Below are positions 1 to 9,435 of a stretch of 48,619 bases of DNA, one piece after another. The DNA lies in IMG/VR virus record IMGVR_UViG_3300046504_000084, positions 1 through 48,619 of that record; one strand, given 5' to 3'. The first letter of the stretch is position 1. Every line of letters begins with the position of its first letter. A program made the translations under genes and the position numbers. Origin of the DNA: a virus. The notes under the pieces are model-generated. The model saw only the letters and a program-made list of their open reading frames with translations. It had not been told where the DNA came from and did no database searches.

Positions 1-642
1 GAAATTGAGATAGTTAAAATAAAAGAAATGTACTTGAATGAAAATTTTAGCACAGAAAAAATAGGATGTTATTTTAATGTTAGTAAAATACCAATAATAA
101 GAATATTAAAAGAATTAGGTATTTTGAGAAAAGGATATAGCCACGGTATTAAAATTAATTTAAGCCAAGAACAAAAAGAAAAAATTGAAAACTTATATTT
201 AAATGAATATAAAAATGTTGATGAAATTGGAAAATTTATTGGATGTTCAGGTGGTTTAATATATTCATATTTAAAGATGAATGGATATTCTCGAAATAAA
301 AGCAAAGGTGTTTCTGTTGGATTAGTTAAACGTTTTAGTGGCATTAATTATGATGAATATTTAAAAAGATTACCAGAACAAGAAAAATATAGACGAGAAG
401 TAATAAGTTTAACAAATAAACAACCAATTAATTTACTGGAAAATTATGAAAATAGAGGCGTGAGTGGCAAAAATGATGCATATCATTTAGATCATAAATA
501 TTCAATTTTAGAGGGATTTAAAAATAATATTAAACCAGAAATAATTGCAAGTTTAAAAAATCTCGTATTTATATCTTGGAGAGATAATGTTGTTAAGAGA
601 ACAAAATGTTCGATAACTAAAGAAGAATTGATAAATACTTAA
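1..642 (+). CDS. HNH-like homing endonuclease, 5' end cut off by window
   Basis: The reading frame is open to the left edge, so the gene begins outside the window. An ATG at 28 is available but the frame before it reads through. The N-terminal half has two helix-turn-helix-like blocks of the kind that tether phage homing endonucleases to DNA. The C-terminal part has a nuclease core (LDHKYSILEGF followed by SLKNLVFISWRDN) that matches the H..LDH..S...GF...NL...NV layout of phage HNH-like endonucleases. It would cut DNA at a specific site to spread its own gene. It sits directly upstream of a tail gene (4 nt gap), as expected for a free-standing mobile gene inserted between structural genes. 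Family call fairly sure; target site unknown. Confidence 0.72.
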   Translation, partial: EIEIVKIKEMYLNENFSTEKIGCYFNVSKIPIIRILKELGILRKGYSHGIKINLSQEQKEKIENLYLNEYKNVDEIGKFIGCSGGLIYSYLKMNGYSRNKSKGVSVGLVKRFSGINYDEYLKRLPEQEKYRREVISLTNKQPINLLENYENRGVSGKNDAYHLDHKYSILEGFKNNIKPEIIASLKNLVFISWRDNVVKRTKCSITKEELINT

Positions 643-646
643 TACT

Positions 647-1579
647 ATGGGAGTTGGATTATACGGAGTTACGAGGTCTGCAGATGTTAATATAGAAGAT
701 ATTGACATGTATTATAATTATGCTCCAAACAGACAAACAAACAATACAAATATAATTCCATTAGTTGCAACAGAATTATTGTCTTATCTTTATCTACCAA
801 GCACTGACCCAAATTTTATACCAGTAGTTAATCCAAGTTTACTTGAAAACAGTAACGTATTGGAAGGGTTATATAATTTAAGATTACCAGCAGCAATTTT
901 TAATCAATTAGGGATATATACAATTTACATTAAACCAAAACTTATAATGACAACAATTGTTGATTGTGGTGTTTTATCTTCATTACCAACAGTTAATGGC
1001 ATTGTAATTGATTTAAGCACAACTCCATTACCTGATAATTTAAAAGCAAACAACGCATTACAGGGATTTAAAATTGAATATCTTAATTCAGATAATACTA
1101 AATTAAGAAATGTGGTACGATATGTCGTTACTTCAAATAAAGTAGTTCCTGTTAGTGAAAACGTTGGAAACACTTCTCAAAAAGCAGTCAGATATCGTTT
1201 TGATGATTCAGGCACTCTAATGTTTCTACAATTAACTCCAAGCAGTTCTTCAGATGTTAAACCAAATGTGTTACCTTTTATTGGTAATGTTGGTGGAGTA
1301 ATTTTAATGACAAATACTTATTTTTCACCGCTTGTATTGGAAGTTGAATTAGTTGAAAACACTATTGGTACATTGGCGGATATTGTTGGGGGTGAGCAAA
1401 TTAAAGACGTTCAAAATGGTATTTTAACAATTTATGATAAAAATAGAGTAATAACCGATCAGTTTAATCTTTTTGAAATTAAAGACGATGTGTCAAATGT
1501 GCCTTTATTCGAGGTCAAGGAAAAAAGAAATTCGATCGATGAGACCCAAAATTTTAACAATATAACTTCTGGCATTTAA
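647..1579 (+). CDS. predicted virion/tail structural protein
   Basis: A 310-residue protein of unknown family. It is rich in Asn, Thr, Val and Ile and predicted mainly beta-strand, with no signal peptide or membrane segment, which suits a virion protein. The C-terminal third (from about residue 240) has repeated hydrophobic-acidic strands such as LTIYDKNRVITDQFNLFEI. Its position before the large tail protein at 2816, with only a mobile nuclease gene between them, places it in the tail/baseplate module. The ATG at 647 has no Shine-Dalgarno sequence, which is normal for this window. No specific function can be assigned. Confidence 0.6.
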   Translation: MGVGLYGVTRSADVNIEDIDMYYNYAPNRQTNNTNIIPLVATELLSYLYLPSTDPNFIPVVNPSLLENSNVLEGLYNLRLPAAIFNQLGIYTIYIKPKLIMTTIVDCGVLSSLPTVNGIVIDLSTTPLPDNLKANNALQGFKIEYLNSDNTKLRNVVRYVVTSNKVVPVSENVGNTSQKAVRYRFDDSGTLMFLQLTPSSSSDVKPNVLPFIGNVGGVILMTNTYFSPLVLEVELVENTIGTLADIVGGEQIKDVQNGILTIYDKNRVITDQFNLFEIKDDVSNVPLFEVKEKRNSIDETQNFNNITSGI

Positions 1580-1590
1580 ATAAAATTTTG

Positions 1591-1598
1591 TATATTTG
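1591..1598 (+). promoter_or_regulatory. Bacteroidetes-type -7 box TATATTTG
   Basis: Matches the TAnnTTTG -7 element exactly and lies 3 nt before the ATG of the nuclease gene at 1602. No good TTTG is present at the -33 position. The transcript would start at or within a few bases of the ATG, which suggests a leaderless mRNA. Confidence 0.55.
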
Positions 1599-1601
1599 CA
1601 A

Positions 1602-2708
1602 ATGCCAAAAAATTTAACAACCATAGAATTTATTAAAAAAGCAAAAAATATTCATGGAAATAAATATGATTATTTAAATGTTAATTATATTGATTCAAAA
1701 ATAAAAATTGATATTATTTGTCCCAAACATGGTGTTTTTAAGCAAAAACCGAATTCGCATTTAATGGGTCGTGGGTGTCCCAAATGTGTTAATAAAAATG
1801 TAACAATTGAAGAATTTATAAAAAAAGCAAAAAATATTCATGGAAATAAATATGACTATTCTTTGGCAAAATATCTAAATAGTAAAATCAAAATAAAAAT
1901 CATATGTCCTAAACATGGTGAATTTCTACAAATACCAAATAGTCATTTAATGAATCGAGGTTGTCCAAAATGTAAAGTTGAAAAAATGATTATTTCAAGA
2001 CAATTAACAACCAAAATATTTATAAATAAAGCCAATTTAATTCACAATTATAAGTATGACTATTCTTTGGTTGAATATAAAAATAATCATACAAAAATTA
2101 AAATTATTTGTTCTGAGCACAGTATTTTTAAACAAATTCCTAATACACATTTAAATGGGGGTGGTTGTCCTAAATGTGCTGGTTTAAACAAAACAACCGA
2201 AGAATTTATAATTGGTGCAAAAAGGGTGCATGGAGATAAATATGATTATTCAGTTACAAATTATATTGGAAGTAAAAAATGTCTTAAAATAATTTGTCTT
2301 GAACATGGATTATTTGAACAAAAAGCAAGCGATCATTTAAGTGGTTGTGGTTGTCCAATTTGTAAAGAATCTAAAGGCGAAATTAAAATAAAAAAATATT
2401 TAGAAAAACAAAATATTGAATTTATAAAAGAAAAAATATTTAATAATTGTAAAAACAAACTTCCGTTGCGTTTTGATTATTATTTACCAAAGTATAAGTT
2501 ACTTATTGAATATGACGGTGAACAACACTTCAAAGCGGTAGAATATTTTGGCGGAGAAAAAAGTTTTATTACAAGACAAAAAATTGACAACATTAAAACT
2601 GAATTTGCTAAAGCAAATGATATTAGGTTAATTCGAATTACATATGAAGAAAATGTTGAAGAGAAATTAATAGGTTTATTGAAAAATATAATAAGTGATG
2701 TACAATAA
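1602..2708 (+). CDS. zinc-ribbon array / Vsr-like homing endonuclease
   Basis: 368 residues. Four tandem repeats of about 64 residues fill residues 1-258. Each reads roughly as T-x-EEFI-x-KAK-x-IHG-x-KYDY...KI-x-IIC-x-HG-x-F...HL-x-x-GCPKC and carries four Cys/His positions (C-x2-HG ... CPxC) for a zinc ribbon that probably reads DNA. The C-terminal domain (about 262-360) has the motif RFDYYLP...LLIEYDGEQHF followed by ...DNIKTEF...IRLIRI. This is a PD-(D/E)XK/Vsr-like nuclease core seen in EDxHD-type phage homing endonucleases. The in-frame TTG at 1596 lies inside the promoter box, so ATG 1602 is the likely start. Two terminators follow the gene. Confidence 0.78.
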   Translation: MPKNLTTIEFIKKAKNIHGNKYDYLNVNYIDSKIKIDIICPKHGVFKQKPNSHLMGRGCPKCVNKNVTIEEFIKKAKNIHGNKYDYSLAKYLNSKIKIKIICPKHGEFLQIPNSHLMNRGCPKCKVEKMIISRQLTTKIFINKANLIHNYKYDYSLVEYKNNHTKIKIICSEHSIFKQIPNTHLNGGGCPKCAGLNKTTEEFIIGAKRVHGDKYDYSVTNYIGSKKCLKIICLEHGLFEQKASDHLSGCGCPICKESKGEIKIKKYLEKQNIEFIKEKIFNNCKNKLPLRFDYYLPKYKLLIEYDGEQHFKAVEYFGGEKSFITRQKIDNIKTEFAKANDIRLIRITYEENVEEKLIGLLKNIISDVQ

Positions 2709-2747
2709 ACATTAAAAATTTGAATATTTAATGTTTAGTATTTTTTT
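2707..2747 (+). terminator. rho-independent terminator 1
   Basis: A 10-bp perfect stem, AAACATTAAA (2707-2716) with TTTAATGTTT (2727-2736), is followed by a T-rich run (2741-2747). It directly follows the stop codon of the nuclease gene. Confidence 0.65.
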
Positions 2748-2755
2748 GACATTAA

Positions 2756-2788
2756 AATCTCAATGGAATGAATTGAGATTTTTTTTTA
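2756..2788 (+). terminator. rho-independent terminator 2
   Basis: A 9-bp perfect stem, AATCTCAAT (2756-2764) with ATTGAGATT (2772-2780), and a 7-nt loop, followed by eight T residues. It stands in tandem with the terminator just upstream and separates the nuclease gene from the late promoter at 2791. Confidence 0.85.
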
Positions 2789-2790
2789 TT

Positions 2791-2803
2791 GTATTTATAG
2801 TAA
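2791..2803 (+). promoter_or_regulatory. putative phage late promoter, GTATTTATAGTAA
   Basis: Copy of the GTATTTAT(A/T) motif shared by about ten sites in this window. The G is 25 nt before the GTG start at 2816, and the site lies right after a terminator. Confidence 0.7.
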
Positions 2804-2815
2804 AATAGAAATTTT

Positions 2816-5800
2816 GTGGCAAAAGTAAAAGTAGTAGGTACAAATCTTGACCAGAATTTAAATGGAATAAATTTTAATAATACGGCATCCGAAACGATAT
2901 TTTCATTCGGTAGTTTTGCTGTTACATCAAATTTTGAAGGTAGAGTACCTATTGATTATTCAAATACATTAAGTTCATTTGTACGTCCAGTTACTCTTGA
3001 AACAATTGGTTTAACACAAACACAATCTGAAATCATACATCAATATAATACTAACGCTGTTTTAAATTTAGACAAATCAGATTTAAATACTTTTGTTAGA
3101 TTTGGTTCAGCTTATGAATTTTTAACAATATCAATACAAAATATTATTGTAGCATACCCTGCTAGTTTATTCATGAACTCCCAGCTTACTCATACCAATA
3201 CAATTACTTTTAGCGGTTTTAGTTATAATCCAGTTACAAATATTTCTACATTTAAAATACCAATTAATTCTATTGTTAATACATTTAGTTTGGCATTTAA
3301 TTATGGTAATGTAAGTAGTCCTGATAACAATATACTTAAAAATTTAAACATATCTTATAATTCATATGTGGTTTGGTCTGCACTTAATCCTACTGGAAAT
3401 TCATATAATATTATTGGATTCACTGGCAATACTACAAATAATCCGTCATTTAATGGTTATTTAACAGTTCAAACAATCGGTAATCCATTTCCAACCATTG
3501 GTAGTGGCACAAAAGGTGCAATTGATTTTCATATTAAACCAAACAATGTTATTTTTGAAGAATTTAGATTGTTATTAAGTGATTATGAAAAATATATTGT
3601 CTCAGAAAGAGTAACAGGAAATACAAATGGATTTAAATTTACATTAAAAGACCCTATATTACTTGACAACGGCTCTATTTCATATTCAAACACACAAATG
3701 TTATGGTCAACAAGTGATAATTACAATATAGATATTAATACTCCAAGATATACTACCTTTTTAAATAGCATTCAAGCAATTGGTAACAAGTATGATGTAA
3801 TAAAAACGGATTTAATTGCAAGATTTCTTACTCCTGCTTCAATTAAAGAATATGATCTTACTGAAAATGGTAAAATGACTAAACTCCTAAGAGTATATGG
3901 TAGAGAATTTGATGAGATGAAACAATTTATAGATTCTTTGGTTAATATCAATCGTGTTACCTATGATAAAATTAATAACACACCAGATCAATTAATTAAA
4001 AATCTTGCAAGAACATTTGGATGGAATTATTTTTCATTAGTGAATGAAGCAGAACTGGTAACTAGTCTTTTAACAATTACTGATGCTGAAAGAAATTTAC
4101 ACACCGATTTAATGCCAGCAGAAATTGATATTGAACTCTGGAGAAGAATATTAATAAACACAAATTATTTCTGGAAAGCCAAGGGTACGAGAGAAGCAAT
4201 AAAAGCAATATTTCTTTTAATTGGTATTCCAGAACCATTTATTAACATTACTGAATATGTATATACTGTTGATGGTAAAATAAATCCTAATACCGTACCA
4301 TTAAAACAAGCAGATTTTCCTTCAAATTCGTTACCATATGATACTGGTGGATATCCAGTTGCACCATTAGAAACTAACGATTTCTTCTTTCAAGTTTCTG
4401 GAGATACTGATGCTGGTCAACACTATATGGATGTGTTTCGTATGGCTGGTTTTAATTTAATGCAAAATGTTGATAATAAAAAATCATGGGTTCAAACAGG
4501 TGCAACAACAAGAGTTGATAGCACCACACCACAATATTATCAGGCTGATAGTAAACTTGTCATAAATACTAAAGAAGTTGATGTTGCGCTTGATACTGCA
4601 CGTGGTATTGAATATGATGTTTATGATTATATTAAATATATAGACTTTCCAGCTAATTCAAGCGGATATACATTACCATTTTCTTATGTTAACATATCTT
4701 TGGGTGTAAATAGTGTTCAAAAAACATTTACATTGCCAACTCCATATAATAAAACTGAAGGTAATTTGGAAGTTCGATATAATGGTATTTTATTAAATGC
4801 ACCAAGAACAGGTTTAACTACAACTTCACATCATGCAGATTATAGTATTTCAGGCAATACATTTACGTTATTAACAGCAAGTGCATATTCAAATTCATAT
4901 CGAAGGGATGTTATTCAGGTAACATTTATTTATTCAGGTAACACACATCCAGTTACAGGAATTCGTGTTCAATATATTGTAACAAGAGTTGATGCAAAAA
5001 TGGGTGGAACTGTAATACCGTTACCAAGTTATCCACGTGGAGATGTACAAGTAACTGTAAATGGTATTGCACTTACAAAAGGTACTCCACAATTTATTGC
5101 CGATTATATTCTTGACCCAGCAAATACAACAGGTTCAAGTCAAATTATTATTCAAAATCCTGATGTAATTTCATTTTTAGCTGTTAGTCCTATAATACAA
5201 GTAGCATATGTTCAGGTGGTTGGAAGTAATCAAATTAATGCGAGAAGTGAAGTGGTAAGAGTTGATAGTTTTAATAGTGGTAAAATATATTATAATGTTT
5301 CAGCAAATAAATATGTTTATAAACTTAACTATAAAGCAAATACAGCATCAGATATTAAAGTATTGATAGATGGTATTGCATTAGAACCATATACAGATTA
5401 TAATATTAACGTACAAAATCAGTATGAAGTTTTCTTACCAAAAGGTATTAAGTATGGTACAATTATAAGTGTATATTATCTTGTTGCAGTAAGTTCATTC
5501 TTTAATCCAATCATAAATGATGTTTTTGGAGTTGGAGATATAAGCAAATTATCGTTTCTCGAATTTATTGAACTTATTCAAAGAAAAATGATAAATGCAA
5601 GAACCAGAAAAACAGTTACTGATTTTAAAGGTGGCTGGTATCCGACATTGCTTAATGTTTATATACAATATCTTAAGAGAGGATTATTGCCAGAAAGCAA
5701 TCCTTTACATTCAAATGGTTATACTTTTGAAAATTTATATGGATTTCTTAGTAAATATAATTCATTTTTCCAAAGATTTGTTGATGAATTATTAGCAGCA

Positions 5801-7216
5801 ACAGTTATATTAAAAAGAAGCGGTTTATTGGTTAGAAATACTGTCTTTACAAAACAGAAATTTGCATATAAAAGAGGCGTGAATCTATATTCGGGGGGTT
5901 CAATCACATTTGACACAAGAGGAAATTTAATGGTTCGATATTTTGGTGATGATGGTGCTACATTTATGATAGGACAAGGACAACCATCACCTATAGCAAC
6001 ATTACCTACAGTTATTACTGCAGCAATAACAAACATTACACAAACTGGTGCAACTGGTGGTGGTAATGTAACTTCAAACGGTGGTGCAGCAGTTACACAA
6101 CGTGGTATTTGTTGGAGTACTTCGCCAACTCCACAAATTGGAGATAGTCATACAAATAATGGTGTTGGAAATGGCACATTTGTTAGCGTATTAACAGGAT
6201 TATTGCCAAATACAACTTATTATGTTTGTGCATATGCAATTAACGGCATTGGAATTGGTTATGGTGATGAAATTAGCTTTACAACACCTGCTGCGGTGAT
6301 TGTGCCTTCAATAACAACAACGCCATTTACTGATCTTGATAGTAATTCAATAACCACTGGTGGTCAATTTATTATTGCTCCAAGTTTAAGTTTAATTGAG
6401 TGGCATGGTATGCAATATAGTACAAATAATGTAACATGGACAACAACACCACTCATCGCAGGTGGATTAAGCGGTAATTTCTATACTTATGTGATCAATG
6501 GTTTATCTCCAAGCACATTATATTATTATCGTGCATATATGATGGTTGGTGGTATTGCTTATACTGGACTTCCACTTCAAATTTCAACTGCTGCTATTAC
6601 ACCTGTTGCACCAACAGTTACAACAGATGCAATAACATCAATAGATCGAACTTCTGGTGTTGGTGGTGGAAATGTAACATCTGAAGGCACTCAATCAGTA
6701 ACTTCACGTGGAATTGTTTGGAGTTTAGCACCAGCACCAACACTTGCAAATAATGTTATTACAAGTGGTAGCGGAAGCGGTGCATTTACTGGTTGTTTAA
6801 TTACTGGTTTGTCGCCAAACACTACATATCATGTTCGTGCATTTGCTACAAGTGTAGTTGGTACATCATATGGTAATGAAGTAAGTTTTACAACAGATGC
6901 TGCAACAATACCAACAGTTGTTTATGTAACATCTTCTGCTGGTTTTAATCCACAGGGTCATGTTGTTTCGATTGCAAATGGAAACGTAACCTCTGATGGT
7001 GGAGAACCAGTTACTGAACGTGGTACTGTCTGGGCGTTACAAAATAACCCAACAATTGCCGATCATAAAAGCATTGCTTCCACTGCTGGCACTGGAGCAT
7101 TTACCGTTCAAACTGATGTAACCTTATTAGCACATGGATATTGGTTTTGGAAATTTTATGCAACCAATAGTATGGGAACTGCTTATGGTGATGGTAGAAC
7201 TTTTGATACTACATAA
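2816..7216 (+). CDS. large tail/baseplate protein with P2 gpI-like region and four FN3-like repeats
   Basis: 1466 residues, starting at GTG 2816, 25 nt after a late-type promoter. Residues about 340-490 hold a conserved tail segment (WRRILINTNYFWKAKGTREA followed by IKAIFLLIGIPEPF). It resembles the end of the tail protein I (P2 gpI) family, which sits in the baseplate of contractile tails. The middle (about 620-950) is beta-rich with repeated adhesin-like strands. Residues about 1058-1466 are four tandem fibronectin-III-like modules with the Bacteroidetes pattern TGATGGGNVTSNGG...RGICWS...PNTTYYVCAYA...YGDEISFTT; the second is the most diverged. The repeats probably face outward and bind sugars or host surface proteins. 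The tail role is well supported; the receptor role is inferred. Confidence 0.8.
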   Translation: MAKVKVVGTNLDQNLNGINFNNTASETIFSFGSFAVTSNFEGRVPIDYSNTLSSFVRPVTLETIGLTQTQSEIIHQYNTNAVLNLDKSDLNTFVRFGSAYEFLTISIQNIIVAYPASLFMNSQLTHTNTITFSGFSYNPVTNISTFKIPINSIVNTFSLAFNYGNVSSPDNNILKNLNISYNSYVVWSALNPTGNSYNIIGFTGNTTNNPSFNGYLTVQTIGNPFPTIGSGTKGAIDFHIKPNNVIFEEFRLLLSDYEKYIVSERVTGNTNGFKFTLKDPILLDNGSISYSNTQMLWSTSDNYNIDINTPRYTTFLNSIQAIGNKYDVIKTDLIARFLTPASIKEYDLTENGKMTKLLRVYGREFDEMKQFIDSLVNINRVTYDKINNTPDQLIKNLARTFGWNYFSLVNEAELVTSLLTITDAERNLHTDLMPAEIDIELWRRILINTNYFWKAKGTREAIKAIFLLIGIPEPFINITEYVYTVDGKINPNTVPLKQADFPSNSLPYDTGGYPVAPLETNDFFFQVSGDTDAGQHYMDVFRMAGFNLMQNVDNKKSWVQTGATTRVDSTTPQYYQADSKLVINTKEVDVALDTARGIEYDVYDYIKYIDFPANSSGYTLPFSYVNISLGVNSVQKTFTLPTPYNKTEGNLEVRYNGILLNAPRTGLTTTSHHADYSISGNTFTLLTASAYSNSYRRDVIQVTFIYSGNTHPVTGIRVQYIVTRVDAKMGGTVIPLPSYPRGDVQVTVNGIALTKGTPQFIADYILDPANTTGSSQIIIQNPDVISFLAVSPIIQVAYVQVVGSNQINARSEVVRVDSFNSGKIYYNVSANKYVYKLNYKANTASDIKVLIDGIALEPYTDYNINVQNQYEVFLPKGIKYGTIISVYYLVAVSSFFNPIINDVFGVGDISKLSFLEFIELIQRKMINARTRKTVTDFKGGWYPTLLNVYIQYLKRGLLPESNPLHSNGYTFENLYGFLSKYNSFFQRFVDELLAATVILKRSGLLVRNTVFTKQKFAYKRGVNLYSGGSITFDTRGNLMVRYFGDDGATFMIGQGQPSPIATLPTVITAAITNITQTGATGGGNVTSNGGAAVTQRGICWSTSPTPQIGDSHTNNGVGNGTFVSVLTGLLPNTTYYVCAYAINGIGIGYGDEISFTTPAAVIVPSITTTPFTDLDSNSITTGGQFIIAPSLSLIEWHGMQYSTNNVTWTTTPLIAGGLSGNFYTYVINGLSPSTLYYYRAYMMVGGIAYTGLPLQISTAAITPVAPTVTTDAITSIDRTSGVGGGNVTSEGTQSVTSRGIVWSLAPAPTLANNVITSGSGSGAFTGCLITGLSPNTTYHVRAFATSVVGTSYGNEVSFTTDAATIPTVVYVTSSAGFNPQGHVVSIANGNVTSDGGEPVTERGTVWALQNNPTIADHKSIASTAGTGAFTVQTDVTLLAHGYWFWKFYATNSMGTAYGDGRTFDTT
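5991..7213 (+). repeat. four tandem FN3-like module-coding repeats
   Basis: Approximate modules are 5991-6290, 6301-6597, 6604-6897 and 6901-7213. Modules 1, 3 and 4 share GGGNVTS-like and R-G-(I/T)-(C/V)-W motifs; module 2 keeps the spacing but has lost the motif sequence. The protein ends at the end of module 4. Confidence 0.7.
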
Positions 7217-7228
7217 ATAAAATTATTA

Positions 7229-7241
7229 GTATTTATAATTA
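7229..7241 (+). promoter_or_regulatory. putative phage late promoter, TTAGTATTTATAATT
   Basis: The G of GTATTTAT is exactly 25 nt before the ATG at 7254, the same spacing as at 2791 and 21486. It lies in the short gap between two tail genes. Confidence 0.7.
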
Positions 7242-7253
7242 AATTGTTAGAAA

Positions 7254-8579
7254 ATGGCATTCATTGAAAAATCAGACCCTGTAGTTTTAAACATCAAATT
7301 AACAACCAAAGGTAGAGAATTACTGTCTACTGGTAATTTATCATTTAAATATTTTGCTATTGGTGATAGTGAAATTGATTATAAATTTGATAATGCAGTA
7401 GGTTTAAATCCCTTTTATGCCAATATTTTAAGACCTGCTGATAACAATCCGAATATTATATCATTTATACCGCAAACATTATCAGGTGACCCTTATAATG
7501 TGATACCAAGTATACCTACCTCAACATATCTGGTTACAAATAATGCTGGCTCGATTGGATTTTTTAGTAATCTCTCTGGTAATTCATTTACTTTTAATAC
7601 AGACCCTGATCATGTTAAACAAGCAGGTATAATGATTTATATGAGTAGCATTACTGGTGGCAGTACATTATATTTAAAACAAGCATCTAATTATATTCCT
7701 CTTAATGAACCAAGTAAAGGTGATTTGATTTTGGTTAAATGGACAATAAATGGAGATACAACACCATTTTTAACAGATACAACAAAACCAACACCATTTT
7801 TAATTTATAGAATTATAAACATTATATCTGGTTCTTTGGGCGCAAATAATTTAGTTGTTAGTGTTGATAGAAAACTACCTAATTTTACTGGATTAAATGC
7901 CACAGGCATAGCAGGTGCAGTAATATATTATTATAGTGAAAATATAACTGGAAACACAATAAATGGTATGAGTTCAACTGATTATATTGCTGAAAGTGTA
8001 TTAACTTTTCAACAAAACAGTCAATGTCCTACAGAAATATTTCCTTTCTGGAATATGTCAATCATATTTACAGATGAAATTGCTGGGGTTCAATCCAGTT
8101 TGAATAATAAAACGTATGCTGAATTTAAGACCAAAGGTTATGGTGGTTTTGTTTCATATATTCAAAGTCAACAACCTTATTATAAAAAATTAGGTGTGAT
8201 TCATTATAGCAATAATTCACCCGCCAATGTTTATGCTGAAGGTTTTTATTTAAACACAGCAGTACTTGACATGCCAACAATAATGTGGCATAAAAATAGT
8301 ACTCCAAAATTAGGTGCTAAATTTATTGCTGCTATTGGTAATGGTTATACTTTGGCAACTTTGGGCATACATTATTATGATTTGGTGGATGCAAGTAATC
8401 CAACTGCAGTTGTTGGTAAAATATTTGATGAATTAAAGATGTTTTTAATTGAAGATCAAGAATTATTATACGCTATGTCATATAAATCAAATAGGTCATG
8501 GACACTTCCACAATTTTCATTAGCTGGTGGTAGTGGTGCTCCTGTTGGTCATGGTTCATTACCAGTAGCAGCTTTATAA
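7254..8579 (+). CDS. predicted tail fibre/baseplate protein
   Basis: 441 residues. The N-terminus (VVLNIKLTTKGRELLSTGNL, then FKYFAIGDSEIDY) resembles in layout the attachment end of phage tail-collar/fibre proteins of the DUF3751 kind, where a leading 'T..G...L' helix precedes 'hFAIGDG'. The rest is beta-rich, with runs of Asn, Thr and Gly and a C-terminal LAGGSGAPVG stretch. No membrane segment is present. It follows the large tail protein and has its own late promoter, so it is probably a late virion protein. The fibre role is inferred from the N-terminal pattern and position. Confidence 0.6.
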   Translation: MAFIEKSDPVVLNIKLTTKGRELLSTGNLSFKYFAIGDSEIDYKFDNAVGLNPFYANILRPADNNPNIISFIPQTLSGDPYNVIPSIPTSTYLVTNNAGSIGFFSNLSGNSFTFNTDPDHVKQAGIMIYMSSITGGSTLYLKQASNYIPLNEPSKGDLILVKWTINGDTTPFLTDTTKPTPFLIYRIINIISGSLGANNLVVSVDRKLPNFTGLNATGIAGAVIYYYSENITGNTINGMSSTDYIAESVLTFQQNSQCPTEIFPFWNMSIIFTDEIAGVQSSLNNKTYAEFKTKGYGGFVSYIQSQQPYYKKLGVIHYSNNSPANVYAEGFYLNTAVLDMPTIMWHKNSTPKLGAKFIAAIGNGYTLATLGIHYYDLVDASNPTAVVGKIFDELKMFLIEDQELLYAMSYKSNRSWTLPQFSLAGGSGAPVGHGSLPVAAL

Positions 8580-8600
8580 TAATTTTAAATAAAATAGAAA

Positions 8601-9353
8601 ATGACACAAGATTATACAATATTTGCTTCATATCTTTTAAGTGCAACAACGACTGGTTATAGTACTGGAATTCATTGTAATTATATTACTTCAATTAATA
8701 TTGAAACAAATAATTTTCCAATACAGGAAATTATTATGAATTTCTCTGGAGGTACTACTGGTGCAACTGCTCCATTTAAATATTTAAACAGCACTGGAAG
8801 TGGCACTGGATTCACTGCAAATAAAATATATGCAATAGTTCAAAGCGTGTTAATAAATCCAACTGGTACAACAACTCCAAATCCCGCAAATTGGAAATTG
8901 TATGATCTTACACCGCAAATAACAACACCTGCATTACATGTTGCAGGTGCTCCATTAACTGCAAATGAATTGGTAAATAATATATTTAAAATACCAATTG
9001 GACAAATTAATGGTACTGGTTTCACTACATATAATCTTTCATATTTAAATTATCCAGCAGTATCAGCGAATACTTTATCATTTGGTGATGAAATATATTT
9101 CCTTGGTAATGTTTCAACGCAAATACATGCAGACGTATTCGTAACTGATCTTGCAATTACATTAAATTTAAATAATTTTAATTCTTCTACAAATCTTAGC
9201 TGGCAACAAATGCTAATTAAACCAGCAGTAGCTATTACAGAAATTGGTATTTATGATGTTAATAAAAATCTGGTTGCTATGGGTAAATTAAATGACCCTA
9301 TCACGAAAGATTCAAATATCACAAGAACAATTGTGTTCGATATCGACTTTTAA
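8601..9353 (+). CDS. predicted tail structural protein
   Basis: 250 residues with no signal peptide or membrane segment. The C-terminal part (AVAITEIGIYDVNKNLVAMG, then KLNDPITKDSN) resembles the 'EIGIFD..G.L.A.GK' signature of tail-collar/fibre proteins. The protein may therefore form the other half of a fibre or collar with the product of the gene at 7254, which has the N-terminal half of that signature. The genes are 21 nt apart and probably share a transcript, since no promoter is seen between them. The detailed role is unknown. Confidence 0.58.
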   Translation: MTQDYTIFASYLLSATTTGYSTGIHCNYITSINIETNNFPIQEIIMNFSGGTTGATAPFKYLNSTGSGTGFTANKIYAIVQSVLINPTGTTTPNPANWKLYDLTPQITTPALHVAGAPLTANELVNNIFKIPIGQINGTGFTTYNLSYLNYPAVSANTLSFGDEIYFLGNVSTQIHADVFVTDLAITLNLNNFNSSTNLSWQQMLIKPAVAITEIGIYDVNKNLVAMGKLNDPITKDSNITRTIVFDIDF

Positions 9354-9370
9354 TTCAAAATAATCATAAA

Positions 9371-9392
9371 AATTTATATTTTTTTATAAATT
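9371..9392 (+). terminator. weak AT-only terminator-like hairpin
   Basis: AATTTATA (9371-9378) pairs with TATAAATT (9385-9392) around a loop of six T. It follows the last tail gene and precedes a promoter. The stem is all A/T and lacks a downstream T run, so its activity is doubtful. Confidence 0.35.
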
Positions 9393-9396
9393 CTTA

Positions 9397-9413
9397 GTAT
9401 TTATTATAAATAC
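9397..9413 (+). promoter_or_regulatory. palindromic late-type promoter/operator, GTATTTATTATAAATAC
   Basis: A late motif that is also a perfect 17-nt palindrome around a central base. It lies 39 nt before the ATG at 9436, a longer leader than at other late sites (19-28 nt). The following gene encodes a small ribbon-helix-helix-like protein, so this may be its own operator as well as a promoter. Confidence 0.55.
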
Positions 9414-9435
9414 GATTTAAAAACTTATAATATAT

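Noticed and set aside
1602-2400. Regularly spaced repeated DNA resembling an array
   Set aside because: The periodicity of about 190 nt comes from protein-coding zinc-ribbon repeats; the units are diverged and there are no uniform spacers, so not CRISPR.
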